This document shows positions 51,690 through 60,636 of a stretch of 64,000 nucleotides of DNA, in pieces (within the stretch, counting starts at the first letter, position 1; each line of letters opens with the position of its first letter). A model generated the notes under the pieces. It was not told the origin of the DNA, did not search any database, and saw only the letters and a list, made by a program, of their open reading frames with translations. Source of the DNA: JAGPUQ01 sp036677085 (lineage in GTDB: Bacteria; Pseudomonadota; Gammaproteobacteria; Pseudomonadales; Porticoccaceae); assembly GCA_036677085.1 (NCBI GenBank), contig JAKFFI010000055.1, forward strand, positions 42,872 through 106,871, written 5' to 3'. The position numbers and the translations under genes were made by a program.

Positions 51690-52628
51690 TCACGACGCCC
51701 CGGATTCCTCCGCTGGCGCCGGATTGGGATGGCCCACCAGCAGGCAGCCCGGCACCGCGGCCATCAGTTCTTCGACCGTGAACAGGCCGTCCTCCTGGGT
51801 CTTGAGCAAGGCTTTTTCTTCCACCGGCTCGCAGTAGATGGATACCCGGCCCTTCTCGACGTGGAAGATCTGGCCGTTGACGTCGCGCGCCGCGTCGGTC
51901 GCCAGATAGGCCACCATGGGCGCCACGAACTCGGGTCCCGGCATCGCCATGATGGCGTCGTAGCGTTCCTGGGTTATCAGGCCGGTTTCCAGGCGGCGTT
52001 TCATGCCGTCGATCACGCCCTGGTTCATGGTCATGCGGGTCGCCGCGATGGGGCAGATGGCATTGGCGGTGACGCCGTAGCGGCCCAGCTCCCGCGCCAG
52101 CGCCCGGGTGAGGGAGACGATACCGCCCTTGGCGGCGGCGTAGTTGGCCTGGCCGACGCTGCCGCGCCAGGCATCGGAGGCGAAATTGATCAGGCGGCCG
52201 AAGCGCTGGCCGCGCATCACCTTGGCGGCGTGATGGCACATGTTGTAGTGGCCCTTGAGATGGACCCGGATCACGGTATCCCAGTCGTCCTCGCCGAGAT
52301 TCCAGATCATGCGCTCGCGCAGCACCCCGGCGCAGTTGACCACCACATCGACGCGCCCGAAGGCCGCGACGCACTGGCCGACGATGGCGCCGGCGGCGGC
52401 GTAGTCGTCCACCGGCTGGAGCGCGGCGACGGCCTGTCCGCCGCGCGCTTCGATCTCACCCACCACCTGCGCCGCCGGCACATCTTCAGCGGCTTCGCCG
52501 CCGCGCCCGAGACCCGGATCGGCCACCACCACGGCGGCGCCCTGGGTCGCCAGTTCGAGCGCGATGGCGCGGCCGATACCGCGCCCGGCGCCGGTGACGA
52601 TGGCCGCCTTGCCCGCCAGATTTTTCAT
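51690..52628 (-). CDS. Short-chain dehydrogenase/reductase with C-terminal extension
   Basis: This NAD(P)-dependent oxidoreductase has 312 residues. The cofactor loop TGAGRGIGRAIAL, the NAG-type motif (VVNCAGVL), the catalytic serine in NFASDAW, and the YxxxK pair in NYAAAKGG are present. About 55 residues beyond the usual SDR core (including VSIYCEPVEEKALLKTQEDG) recall SDR domains of multifunctional beta-oxidation enzymes. GGAGG lies six bases before the second of two adjacent ATG codons (52628), which I prefer. The start overlaps the stop of the RDD gene. Confidence 0.88.
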   Translation of the reverse strand: MKNLAGKAAIVTGAGRGIGRAIALELATQGAAVVVADPGLGRGGEAAEDVPAAQVVGEIEARGGQAVAALQPVDDYAAAGAIVGQCVAAFGRVDVVVNCAGVLRERMIWNLGEDDWDTVIRVHLKGHYNMCHHAAKVMRGQRFGRLINFASDAWRGSVGQANYAAAKGGIVSLTRALARELGRYGVTANAICPIAATRMTMNQGVIDGMKRRLETGLITQERYDAIMAMPGPEFVAPMVAYLATDAARDVNGQIFHVEKGRVSIYCEPVEEKALLKTQEDGLFTVEELMAAVPGCLLVGHPNPAPAEESGAS

Positions 52629-53161
52629 CATTTGCCTCCCGTCTTTTCGATGCGCGGCGGGCGCATGGACACCGCGCCGGGTTCAGGAAAATCGTCGCTT
52701 TCCGGAAATACGACCGGCACCAGACTGCCGCGCCGCGGTCGCACCACCACGGTGCCGGCGAGCTTGTCGTGCCAGCCCTGCTTTCTGCGGTCGATGGCGA
52801 CCCAGAGAAAACCCAGGCAAAACAGAATGCTGGACACAAAGTACGCCAGATAACGACCTATGCACTGACCGGCGCTGGGCTCGCGCCCGGTGCGGGCGTC
52901 GACGATGCGGGCCGAGAACACCATCTTGCCGGGGGTGGCCTGGCGGGCGATCCAGAAGGCGATCACCACCAGTGCCGGCAGCACCCAGGAAATCAGCAGG
53001 TTCGGCGTCCCCGGCACCGCGCCGATGCTCATCTCGAAGTAGCCGCGGCCATAAACGGCGGCCAGCAAGGGCGTGACGACCAGTACCATGAGCACGGTGT
53101 CGATCAGACTCGCCACAACCCGCACCCAGAAACCGACGTATTCCAACTCCTGGTTCCGCAT
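52628..53161 (-). CDS. RDD family membrane protein
   Basis: This inner-membrane protein of 177 residues has three or so hydrophobic helices and the RDD arrangement: arginine in FWVRVVASLIDT, then aspartates in LIDTVLM and later ones after the second helix (KMVFSARIVDARTG). Function of the family is poorly known; ion or metabolite transport is suspected for some. AGGAG lies eight bases before ATG 53161; the frame upstream to 53302 is not conserved in character. Its stop overlaps the start of the dehydrogenase (TGATG). Confidence 0.85.
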   Translation of the reverse strand: MRNQELEYVGFWVRVVASLIDTVLMVLVVTPLLAAVYGRGYFEMSIGAVPGTPNLLISWVLPALVVIAFWIARQATPGKMVFSARIVDARTGREPSAGQCIGRYLAYFVSSILFCLGFLWVAIDRRKQGWHDKLAGTVVVRPRRGSLVPVVFPESDDFPEPGAVSMRPPRIEKTGGK

Positions 53162-53294
53162 CACTGGTTCTCCTGCCACCGACCTGCGCGCAGCCCGGGT
53201 GGACTGCCCGGACCATGATAGCCCAAGCCCGGGCCGCGGTTGCCGCCGTCCCCTGAACCCCTTATAACGCGGCGAACCCGCAACGGACGTCGTC

Positions 53295-54266
53295 ATGACC
53301 AACGATCAACACACCGTCGATCCCGGATTTGTTTTTGCCTGCACCCTCGACGGCGCCGGCGGCTGCCACGCCATCGCCACGGCCACGGCCACGGGGGAGC
53401 CGCGCTGGTATCACCTCGATTACTCCCAGCCCGGTGCCCGGGAAGCGCTGTCCGGACTGGGCCTCGACGCCGGCCCAGTCGACAGCCTCACCCGCCCGGA
53501 TTCCCGGCCCCGCACGCTGGCTCATGCCAACGGAATCCTGGTGATCCTGCGCGGCGTCAACACCAACGCCGGGGCCGACCCGGATGACATGGTCTCGCTG
53601 CGCCTGTGGATCGAGTCCCAGCGGCTGATCAGCGTACGCCAGCGGCGCCTGTTATCCGTGCAGGATCTGCAAGAGGAACTTCAGGACCACAACGGGCCGC
53701 GCACCATCGCCGAACTGGTGCACCGGCTGGTGCAACGCCTGGCGGACCGCATCGCCCTGTTCGTCGACCAGCTCGAAGACCGCATGGAAACCTTTGAAGA
53801 CGCGCTCGAAGCCGGCGCCACCCGCGAACTGCGCGCGGGAATCTCCGCGCTGCGGCGCCAGACCGCCAAGGTGCGCCGTTTTCTCGCGCCCCAGCGCGAA
53901 GCCCTGGAGGCACTCGCGCGCCAAGCGCGCGATACCCTGGGCGAGGACTGCTCCGCGGCACTGCGGGAACAGTCCGACCGCATCGCGCGCTACGTCGAGG
54001 ACCTCGATCTGGTGCGCGAGCGGGCGATGGTGATGCAGGAGGAGATGCTCAACCGCAACGCCGAGCAACAGAACGCGCGCATGTATGTACTCGCCATCCT
54101 GTCCGCGATCTTTCTGCCGATCACCTTCATTACCGGGCTGTTCGGCATGAACGTCGCGGGGTTGCCCGGGACCCAGGATGGACATGCCTTCGCAATCGTG
54201 GTGGGGATCATGGCCGCGGCTCTGGTCGTGGTCGTGGTGCTGATGTGGCGCAAGCACTGGTTGTGA
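53295..54266 (+). CDS. CorA-family divalent metal transporter, ZntB-like
   Basis: This protein of 323 residues has a large cytoplasmic N-terminal domain rich in long helices (residues about 150-260), and two C-terminal transmembrane helices. The loop between them carries the family signature FGMNVAGLPG. The GMN motif and the length suit ZntB-type zinc transporters, although CorA-type magnesium transport cannot be ruled out by sequence alone. It is divergent from the RDD gene, with a 133-base gap. Confidence 0.87.
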   Translation: MTNDQHTVDPGFVFACTLDGAGGCHAIATATATGEPRWYHLDYSQPGAREALSGLGLDAGPVDSLTRPDSRPRTLAHANGILVILRGVNTNAGADPDDMVSLRLWIESQRLISVRQRRLLSVQDLQEELQDHNGPRTIAELVHRLVQRLADRIALFVDQLEDRMETFEDALEAGATRELRAGISALRRQTAKVRRFLAPQREALEALARQARDTLGEDCSAALREQSDRIARYVEDLDLVRERAMVMQEEMLNRNAEQQNARMYVLAILSAIFLPITFITGLFGMNVAGLPGTQDGHAFAIVVGIMAAALVVVVVLMWRKHWL

Positions 54267-54408
54267 CGCCGCTCACAGAATGGCACGGATCTCCATCGCT
54301 GCTTTCGCCCGTATCCCGCAGCATCGGCACAATGACGGCGCATTTTCCGGCAAACACTGCCGCCGCGGCGAAACCGACGATCACGGTTGATATATGGGGG
54401 AATATTCG

Positions 54409-57243
54409 ATGGCCGAGACCCTGCCCCGGCTTGAGCAGTTTCTCCACGAAATCAAGGATGCCGTGGTAGTGGTCGATGTTGAGGGAAGAGTTCGCCACCT
54501 GAACGCTGCCGCGGAAACCCTCACCGGCTGGCCCTCCACCGAAGCGCGCGGCCTGACCGCCGACCGGGTGTGCGCCGTGGAGTGTGCTGCGGCCGAGCCC
54601 CCCTGGACACAGCGGCTCCAGGAGGTGTTGGCATCCGGCGCCTCCCACGAATACGCAGACGCGCTGCTGCGTGTGCGCAATGGCAAGCAGCGACGCATCA
54701 ACCAGACGCTGTACTCCATCTGCGGCGAGGATGGCCGGATTTCAGGCGCTGCGATCATTTCGCGGGACATTTCACATATCTACAGGCTGTGTGAGGAGCG
54801 GCGCATCGCCGCCATGGCCTTTGCCACCGCAGCGCCGCTGCTGGTAGCCACAGCTGCAGATCTGCGAGTGCTGAGCGTCAACGAGGCCTGTCTCCAGCTC
54901 AGCCGACGCAGCGAGCAGGAGCTGGTCGGCGCGTCTCTGGAGACCCTCTATCAGGACCCTGACAAAGAAGAACTGCTGGCCTTTTTCCGCAATCCCGGGT
55001 CACCGGACAGGCTTAGTGCCCGCACCGCACGCCGCAACCGCGCCGGCAAATTGCTGCAACTGCTCGAGACAGCTACCAAGGTCCGTGACGACACCGGTGA
55101 GGTCACCCACTTCGTGGTGGGCTTCCACGATCTCACCGAGACCGTGGCTGCTACCGAGGCGCTACGAGAGACCCAGCTCAACTACCAGCAGCTGGTGGAA
55201 TCCATGCACGAGGGCGTCGCCATCATCCGCAGGGGGCGATTCCTGGAGTGCAACGCCGAGTTCGCGCGCATGCTCGGCCGCCGCCGGGAGGACCTGGTGG
55301 GGCGAACCGCGACGGATGTGTCGGGCAAACTGCAGCCAGAAGGGATTTCCACGGAAGAGATGATCAGCAAGGTCAATGCCGAGGTGGCGAGCAGCGGCCA
55401 CGCCTGGGTGACCTGGCGGGTCAGTAAGCCCGGCAACGACACCGCGCATTTCGAGGCCAACATCGCCCTCTCGACAGCGGCTGGCCAGCCCGTCCTGGTG
55501 ATCACCGCACGCGATGTCACCGAAAGACTACGGGCTGAGCAGGAGTGCCAGCGGCTGGTCGAGGAACTGGCAGCCCGCGAGAGCCTGATCCGCCTGTCCA
55601 ATCGCGCCTATGGCATCGCCAGCTGGGAGTACGACCCCGCCACCCGGATCATGCGCTGGTCCGATGACGCCGAGGACATCCTCGGATTGGCGCCGGGCGC
55701 ACTGGCCGACGGCATCCCGGCACTGGCCGGCGTCATCCATCCCGATGACATGGCGCTGGTCGACGATGCCCTGGCGCAAGCCTTGGGCGGCGAGGGCTTT
55801 GAACTCGACGTGCGCATCCAGGATCGGCTGGGCAACCTGCGCTGGACCCATACCCAGGCGGAATGCGAACACGACGCCCTTGGCAATCTGGTCGTGGTGC
55901 GCGGCGCGGTAGCGGATATCACCGAGCGCAAGACGGCCCAGCAAACCATCGAGCAACTCGCCTTTTTCGATCCCCTGACCGGGCTCCCCAACCGCCGTCT
56001 GTTGTTCGACCGGGTGCGCCAGGCGGTTGCCGCAGCCAAACGCTCCGGCACCAGTGGCGCATTGCTGTTCATCGACCTGGATCATTTCAAGCGCATCAAC
56101 GACAGCCTGGGCCACCGCGCCGGCGATCAGATCCTGCTCAAAGTGGCCACGCGGCTGCGGGAGCTGACCCGGGAAGAGGACACCATCGCCCGCCTGGGCG
56201 GCGACGAGTTCGTGGTGGTACTGCATGAGGCCGCCGACCACGAAGTCCGGCGCGCGGCCTACCGGTTGCTGGAGCGGCTGTCGGGGGATTACGAGATCGC
56301 CAACCACCAATATCACCTGTCCGTCAGCATCGGCGTGACCCTGTTCCCCGCCGATGGGCACGACACCACCGAACTGCTGCACCGCGCCGATGCCGCCATG
56401 TACCAGGCCAAAAAGGATGGCCGCAGCACCGTATCTTTCTATCGGCCCGAGTTGAAACGCGCGGCGGATGCCCGCTTTGCCATCGAGCTGGGCCTGCGCG
56501 CGGCACTGCCCGGCCAGCAATTCGAGCTCCACTACCAGCCCAAGGTACTGGATGGCAGCCGGATTGTCGGCGCCGAGGCCCTGCTGCGCTGGCGCCACCC
56601 GGAGCGCGGATTGATCTTGCCCGGCGACTTTATCTGCGTCGCCGAGGAGACCGGACAGATCGTCGAGATCGGCGCCTGGGTTGTCGACACTGCGTGCCGA
56701 CAGCTCGCGCGGTGGAACCGTGATCGCGCGCCGGAGCAACATCTTGTGATGGCGGTCAACGTGAGTCCGGTCCAGTTCCGGAACCCGGATTTTGTCGCCT
56801 GTGTGCAGCGGGCGCTCGTCGAACACCAGGTCGAACCCGCGCTGCTCACCCTGGAGATCACCGAAGGCGTATTGATCGACAAGGTGGACGAAACCGTCGC
56901 CCGCCTGGCAGATCTGAAAGCACTGGGAGTCTGCCTGTCGATCGACGACTTCGGCACCGGCTATTCGTCGTTGAATTACCTCAGGCGCCTGCCGCTCGCC
57001 GAAATCAAGATCGACCGCAGTTTCGTTGCCAATCTGATCGAAGATCCCAACAACGCCGCCATCGTCAAGGCCATAGTGGCCATCGCTACCGCCTTCAGTC
57101 TGCGCCTGGTGGCCGAAGGTGTCGAAACCGCGGCCGAAGCGGAATTTCTCCACGCCCTCGGCTGCCACTGTCATCAGGGCTATCTGTACGCCAAACCCCT
57201 GCCCGCCGAAGAGTTCACCCGCCGCTACGGTTCAGCCCTCTAG
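54409..57243 (+). CDS. PAS-GGDEF-EAL bifunctional c-di-GMP protein
   Basis: This 944-residue cytoplasmic sensor has about four PAS-like domains over residues 10-510, a GGDEF domain near 515-680 and an EAL domain near 695-940. The cyclase signature is intact (ARLGGDEFVVVL) with an inhibitory RxxD site, REED, five residues ahead. The EAL domain is also intact: AEALLRW, NVSPVQF, EITEGVL, DDFGTGYSSLNYL, KIDRSF, EGVETAAE and HQGYLYAKPLP. It may therefore make or degrade c-di-GMP depending on its PAS inputs. GGGGGA precedes ATG 54409, preferred over ATG 54394. Confidence 0.93.
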   Translation: MAETLPRLEQFLHEIKDAVVVVDVEGRVRHLNAAAETLTGWPSTEARGLTADRVCAVECAAAEPPWTQRLQEVLASGASHEYADALLRVRNGKQRRINQTLYSICGEDGRISGAAIISRDISHIYRLCEERRIAAMAFATAAPLLVATAADLRVLSVNEACLQLSRRSEQELVGASLETLYQDPDKEELLAFFRNPGSPDRLSARTARRNRAGKLLQLLETATKVRDDTGEVTHFVVGFHDLTETVAATEALRETQLNYQQLVESMHEGVAIIRRGRFLECNAEFARMLGRRREDLVGRTATDVSGKLQPEGISTEEMISKVNAEVASSGHAWVTWRVSKPGNDTAHFEANIALSTAAGQPVLVITARDVTERLRAEQECQRLVEELAARESLIRLSNRAYGIASWEYDPATRIMRWSDDAEDILGLAPGALADGIPALAGVIHPDDMALVDDALAQALGGEGFELDVRIQDRLGNLRWTHTQAECEHDALGNLVVVRGAVADITERKTAQQTIEQLAFFDPLTGLPNRRLLFDRVRQAVAAAKRSGTSGALLFIDLDHFKRINDSLGHRAGDQILLKVATRLRELTREEDTIARLGGDEFVVVLHEAADHEVRRAAYRLLERLSGDYEIANHQYHLSVSIGVTLFPADGHDTTELLHRADAAMYQAKKDGRSTVSFYRPELKRAADARFAIELGLRAALPGQQFELHYQPKVLDGSRIVGAEALLRWRHPERGLILPGDFICVAEETGQIVEIGAWVVDTACRQLARWNRDRAPEQHLVMAVNVSPVQFRNPDFVACVQRALVEHQVEPALLTLEITEGVLIDKVDETVARLADLKALGVCLSIDDFGTGYSSLNYLRRLPLAEIKIDRSFVANLIEDPNNAAIVKAIVAIATAFSLRLVAEGVETAAEAEFLHALGCHCHQGYLYAKPLPAEEFTRRYGSAL

Positions 57244-57292
57244 TAGCTTGTTGAAAAGCTGCTGGCGCCGCCCCGACCCGCGCCAGCACAAA

Positions 57293-58357
57293 TCACTGCA
57301 CCCGCGGCGCCAGTTCCCCAGCGGCGTAACGCTGGGTCATGGCCTCAAGGCCGAGCGGCCTGATCCGGCTGCCTTGCCCCGCGCAACCAAACGCCCGATA
57401 GCGCTCGACACAGATCGCCTTCATGGCGCGGGTGGCCTCGGCCAGATACTTGCGGGGATCGAACTCGGCGGGGTTTTCGCCCAGGCAGCGGCGGATGGCG
57501 CCGGTCGAGGCGAGGCGCAGGTCGGTGTCGATGTTCACCTTGCGCACGCCGTGTTTTATGCCCTCGACGATCTCCGCCAGAGGCACGCCGTAGGTTTCCG
57601 GAATCTTGCCGCCGTACTGGTTGATGATCGCGAGCCAGTCCTGGGGCACCGAGGACGAGCCGTGCATCACCAGGTGCGTGTTGGGAATGCGGGCGTGGAT
57701 GGCCTTGACGCGGTCGATGGCGAGGATGTCGCCGGTGGGCGGGCGGCTGAACTTGTAGGCACCGTGGGAGGTGCCGATGGCGATGGCGAGCGCATCCACC
57801 TGGGTGGCGGCGACAAAATCCGCCGCTTCATCCGGATCGGTCAGCAACTGGTCGTGGCTGAGATTGCCTTCCGCGCCCAGACCGTCCTCCTCGCCGGCCT
57901 GGCCGGTTTCCAGCGAGCCGAGACAGCCCAGCTCGCCTTCCACCGAGACGCCGCAGGCGTGCGCCATCTCGACCACGCGGCGGGTCGTCGCGACGTTGTA
58001 GTCGTAGTCGGCCGGGGTCTTGCCGTCTTCCTGCAGCGAACCGTCCATCATTACCGAGGAAAAACCGAGCTGGATGGAGCGCTGGCACACCGCCGGGCTG
58101 GTGCCGTGATCCTGGTGCATCACCACCGGAATCTGGGGGAATTCCTCGATGGCGGCCAGAATGAGGTGGCGCAGAAAGGGCGCGCCGGCGTATTTGCGCG
58201 CCCCGGCGGAGGCCTGCACGATCACCGGGCTGTCGGTCTCCGCCGCCGCCTCCATGATGGCGCGCATCTGTTCCAGGTTGTTGACGTTGAATGCCGGCAC
58301 GCCGTAGCTGTGCTCGGCGGCGTGATCGAGCAGTTGGCGCAGACTGATCAGGGCCAT
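57293..58357 (-). CDS. fba: Class II fructose-bisphosphate aldolase
   Basis: This zinc-dependent aldolase of 354 residues condenses dihydroxyacetone phosphate and glyceraldehyde-3-phosphate in gluconeogenesis, and the reverse in glycolysis. Landmarks are YGVPAFNVNNLEQ, the metal histidine in VMHQDHGTSP, FSSVMMDGS, VEGELGCLG and later VMHGSSSVPQDW and KVNIDTDLRLA. It resembles the Calvin cycle-type class II aldolase subgroup found in many proteobacteria. AGGAGG precedes the ATG. It is the last gene of the tkt-epd-pgk-fba series. Confidence 0.97.
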   Translation of the reverse strand: MALISLRQLLDHAAEHSYGVPAFNVNNLEQMRAIMEAAAETDSPVIVQASAGARKYAGAPFLRHLILAAIEEFPQIPVVMHQDHGTSPAVCQRSIQLGFSSVMMDGSLQEDGKTPADYDYNVATTRRVVEMAHACGVSVEGELGCLGSLETGQAGEEDGLGAEGNLSHDQLLTDPDEAADFVAATQVDALAIAIGTSHGAYKFSRPPTGDILAIDRVKAIHARIPNTHLVMHGSSSVPQDWLAIINQYGGKIPETYGVPLAEIVEGIKHGVRKVNIDTDLRLASTGAIRRCLGENPAEFDPRKYLAEATRAMKAICVERYRAFGCAGQGSRIRPLGLEAMTQRYAAGELAPRVQ

Positions 58358-58390
58358 GGTGCTGTCCTCCTTGCGGGACGGGAAATGGGG

Positions 58391-59560
58391 TCAGGACCGG
58401 GTGGCGGCGCGCGCGGCCAGCGCGGCTACCGCCGGCAGGGTTTTGCCCTCGACGTATTCGAGAAACGCCCCGCCGCCGGTGGAAATATAGGAAATCTGTG
58501 CGCCGATACCGAACAGGTCGATGGCGGCGAGGGTATCCCCGCCACCGGCGATGGAAAAGCCCGGGTTGGCGGCAATCGCCCGCGCCACCGCCTCGGAGCC
58601 GGCGCGGAACCGGGCGAACTCGAACACCCCCACCGGACCGTTCCAGAGGATGGTGCGCGCGGTGCCGATGCGGCGCACGAACTCCCGCGCGGCGCGCGGG
58701 CCGATATCGAGAATCAGGTCGTCGTCCGCCACCTGATCCGCCGCCTTGATCTCGGCGACGGCGTCTTCGGCGAACGCCTTGGCCGTCACCACATCCTCCG
58801 GCAGCGGAATGTCGCAGCGCGCCATCAGGCCGCGCGCCACTTCCAGCAGGTCCGGTTCGCACAGGGACTTGCCCACCGGCTTGCCGGCCGCGGCGAGAAA
58901 GGTATTGGCGATGCCGCCGCCGACGATCAGTTGATCGACCTTGCCGACCAGGGATTCCAGCACTTCAAGCTTGGTGGAAACCTTGGATCCGCCGACCACG
59001 GCCAGCAGCGGCCGCTCGGGATGCGCCAGCGCCCGGCCCAGCGCATCGAGCTCTTCCGCCAGCAGCGGGCCGGCACAGGCGGCGGGCGCGAAGCGCGCCA
59101 CGCCCGTGGTCGAGGCCTCGGCGCGGTGCGCGGTGCCGAAGGCATCCATCACGAACAGATCGCACAGGCCGGCATAGGCCTGTGCCAAGGCATCGGCGTC
59201 TTTTTTCTCGCCCGGGTTGAAGCGCACGTTTTCCAGCAGCACCAGCTCGCCGGGCGCAACGTCCACGCCCGCCTGCCAGGCCGCGATCAGGGGCACGGGG
59301 CGCCCCAGCAAGACGCCCAGCGCGGCGGCGACCGGCGCGAGCGACAATTCCGCAGCGAATTCGCCTTCTTTGGGTCGCCCCAGATGGGACATGACGATCA
59401 CCCGCGCCCCCGCCGCCAGCGCGCGCTGGAGCGTGGGCAGTGCCGCGCGCAGGCGTGCGTCGGAGGTGACGCGGCCATCCTTGATCGGCACATTGAGATC
59501 CTCGCGGATCAGCACGCGCTTGCCGGCCAGATCGAAATCGCTCATCAGGGGTATGGTCAT
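58391..59560 (-). CDS. pgk: Phosphoglycerate kinase
   Basis: Pgk transfers phosphate between 1,3-bisphosphoglycerate and ADP. The 389 residues show the N-terminal substrate region KRVLIREDLNVPIKDG, VIVMSHLGRPKEGE, LLENVRFNPGEKKD, the DAFGTAHRAEAST motif, VGGSKVSTKLEVL and the C-terminal nucleotide loop AGGGDTLAAI with STGGGAFLEY. The ATG at 59560 has GAGGAA upstream. It lies between epd and fba. Confidence 0.97.
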   Translation of the reverse strand: MTIPLMSDFDLAGKRVLIREDLNVPIKDGRVTSDARLRAALPTLQRALAAGARVIVMSHLGRPKEGEFAAELSLAPVAAALGVLLGRPVPLIAAWQAGVDVAPGELVLLENVRFNPGEKKDADALAQAYAGLCDLFVMDAFGTAHRAEASTTGVARFAPAACAGPLLAEELDALGRALAHPERPLLAVVGGSKVSTKLEVLESLVGKVDQLIVGGGIANTFLAAAGKPVGKSLCEPDLLEVARGLMARCDIPLPEDVVTAKAFAEDAVAEIKAADQVADDDLILDIGPRAAREFVRRIGTARTILWNGPVGVFEFARFRAGSEAVARAIAANPGFSIAGGGDTLAAIDLFGIGAQISYISTGGGAFLEYVEGKTLPAVAALAARAATRS

Positions 59561-59616
59561 GGGTTCCTCTATGAATGCAGGCATCTGCGACGCCGCCATG
59601 TTCACCGCAGCCATTT

Positions 59617-60636
59617 TCACCGCAGCAGGGGCCGCCAGTGCCGCAGAATATCCAGCATGCGGTTGGCGTAGCCCCATTCGTTGTCGAACCACACCAGCAC
59701 CTTGACCAGGCGCGCGCCCGCGACCCGGGTCTGGCTGGCATCCACCACGCCCGAGTGGGGGTCGTGGTTGAAATCGCAGGATGCCAGCGGTTCCTCGGTG
59801 TAACCCAGGATGCCGGGCAGCCGGTCGCGTGCGGCGGCGTGCAGGATGCGGTTCACTTCGGTCTCGTCGGTATTGCGTTGCACCTGAATCGACAAATCGA
59901 TGGCGGACACATTCTGGGTCGGCACCCGCATCGCCTGCGCCGCGAAGCGGCCCGCCAGATCCGGCAGCACCCGGTCGATGCCGCGGGCGAGCGCGGTATC
60001 GACCGGGATGATGGACTGGATCGCCGCGCGGGTCTTGCGCAGGTCGGTGTGGTGATAGGAGTCCAGCACCGGCTGATCGTTCATCGCCGAGTGAATGGTG
60101 GTGATCACCCCCGCCTCGATACCCAGGGCGTCATCCAGCACGCGAATCACGGGCACCACGCAGTTGGTGGTGCAGGAGGCCGCCGACACGATGCGGTGTT
60201 CGCGCGCGAGCTGTGCGTGATTGATGCCATACACCAGCGTGGCGTCGATTTCCGGCAGCGCGGGCTGGGAAAACAGCACCCGTCGCGCGCCCGCCGCCAG
60301 ATGCCGCTCGGCGCCGGCACGGTCGGCGAAGGTGCCGGAACATTCGAGCACCACGTCGATGGCGTGCGCGGCCCAGGGCAGGTCGGCAGGCTGTTCGATG
60401 CGGCTCACCGCGATCGGCCAGTCGCCGATCCGCAACTCGCCGTTGCCGGCGGTGACCGCGGCCGGAAAGCGGCCGTGGGTGGAATCGTAGCGGGTCAGAT
60501 AAAGGATGGTGTCGAGATCGGCGACCTCGTTGATGGCGACCACGCGCAGCTCGGACAGCAATTGCCGCTCCACCAGGGCGCGCAGCACGCTGCGCCCGAT
60601 GCGGCCGTAGCCGTTGATGGCGAGGCGCAGCGGCAT
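59617..60636 (-). CDS. epd: Erythrose-4-phosphate / glyceraldehyde-3-phosphate dehydrogenase (Epd-type)
   Basis: This GAPDH-fold enzyme of 339 residues shows the NAD site INGYGRIGRSVLRAL and the catalytic cysteine in SAASCTTNC. Later stretches (ITTIHSAMNDQPVLDSY, QSIIPVDTALA, SCDFNHDPHSGVVDASQT) are closer to E. coli Epd than to GapA. Epd makes 4-phosphoerythronate for pyridoxal phosphate; in this operon it may also serve as GAPDH. The true start is ATG 60636, overlapping the tkt stop by one base; the same frame runs on for 373 codons inside tkt but is not coding there. Confidence 0.88.
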   Translation of the reverse strand: MPLRLAINGYGRIGRSVLRALVERQLLSELRVVAINEVADLDTILYLTRYDSTHGRFPAAVTAGNGELRIGDWPIAVSRIEQPADLPWAAHAIDVVLECSGTFADRAGAERHLAAGARRVLFSQPALPEIDATLVYGINHAQLAREHRIVSAASCTTNCVVPVIRVLDDALGIEAGVITTIHSAMNDQPVLDSYHHTDLRKTRAAIQSIIPVDTALARGIDRVLPDLAGRFAAQAMRVPTQNVSAIDLSIQVQRNTDETEVNRILHAAARDRLPGILGYTEEPLASCDFNHDPHSGVVDASQTRVAGARLVKVLVWFDNEWGYANRMLDILRHWRPLLR

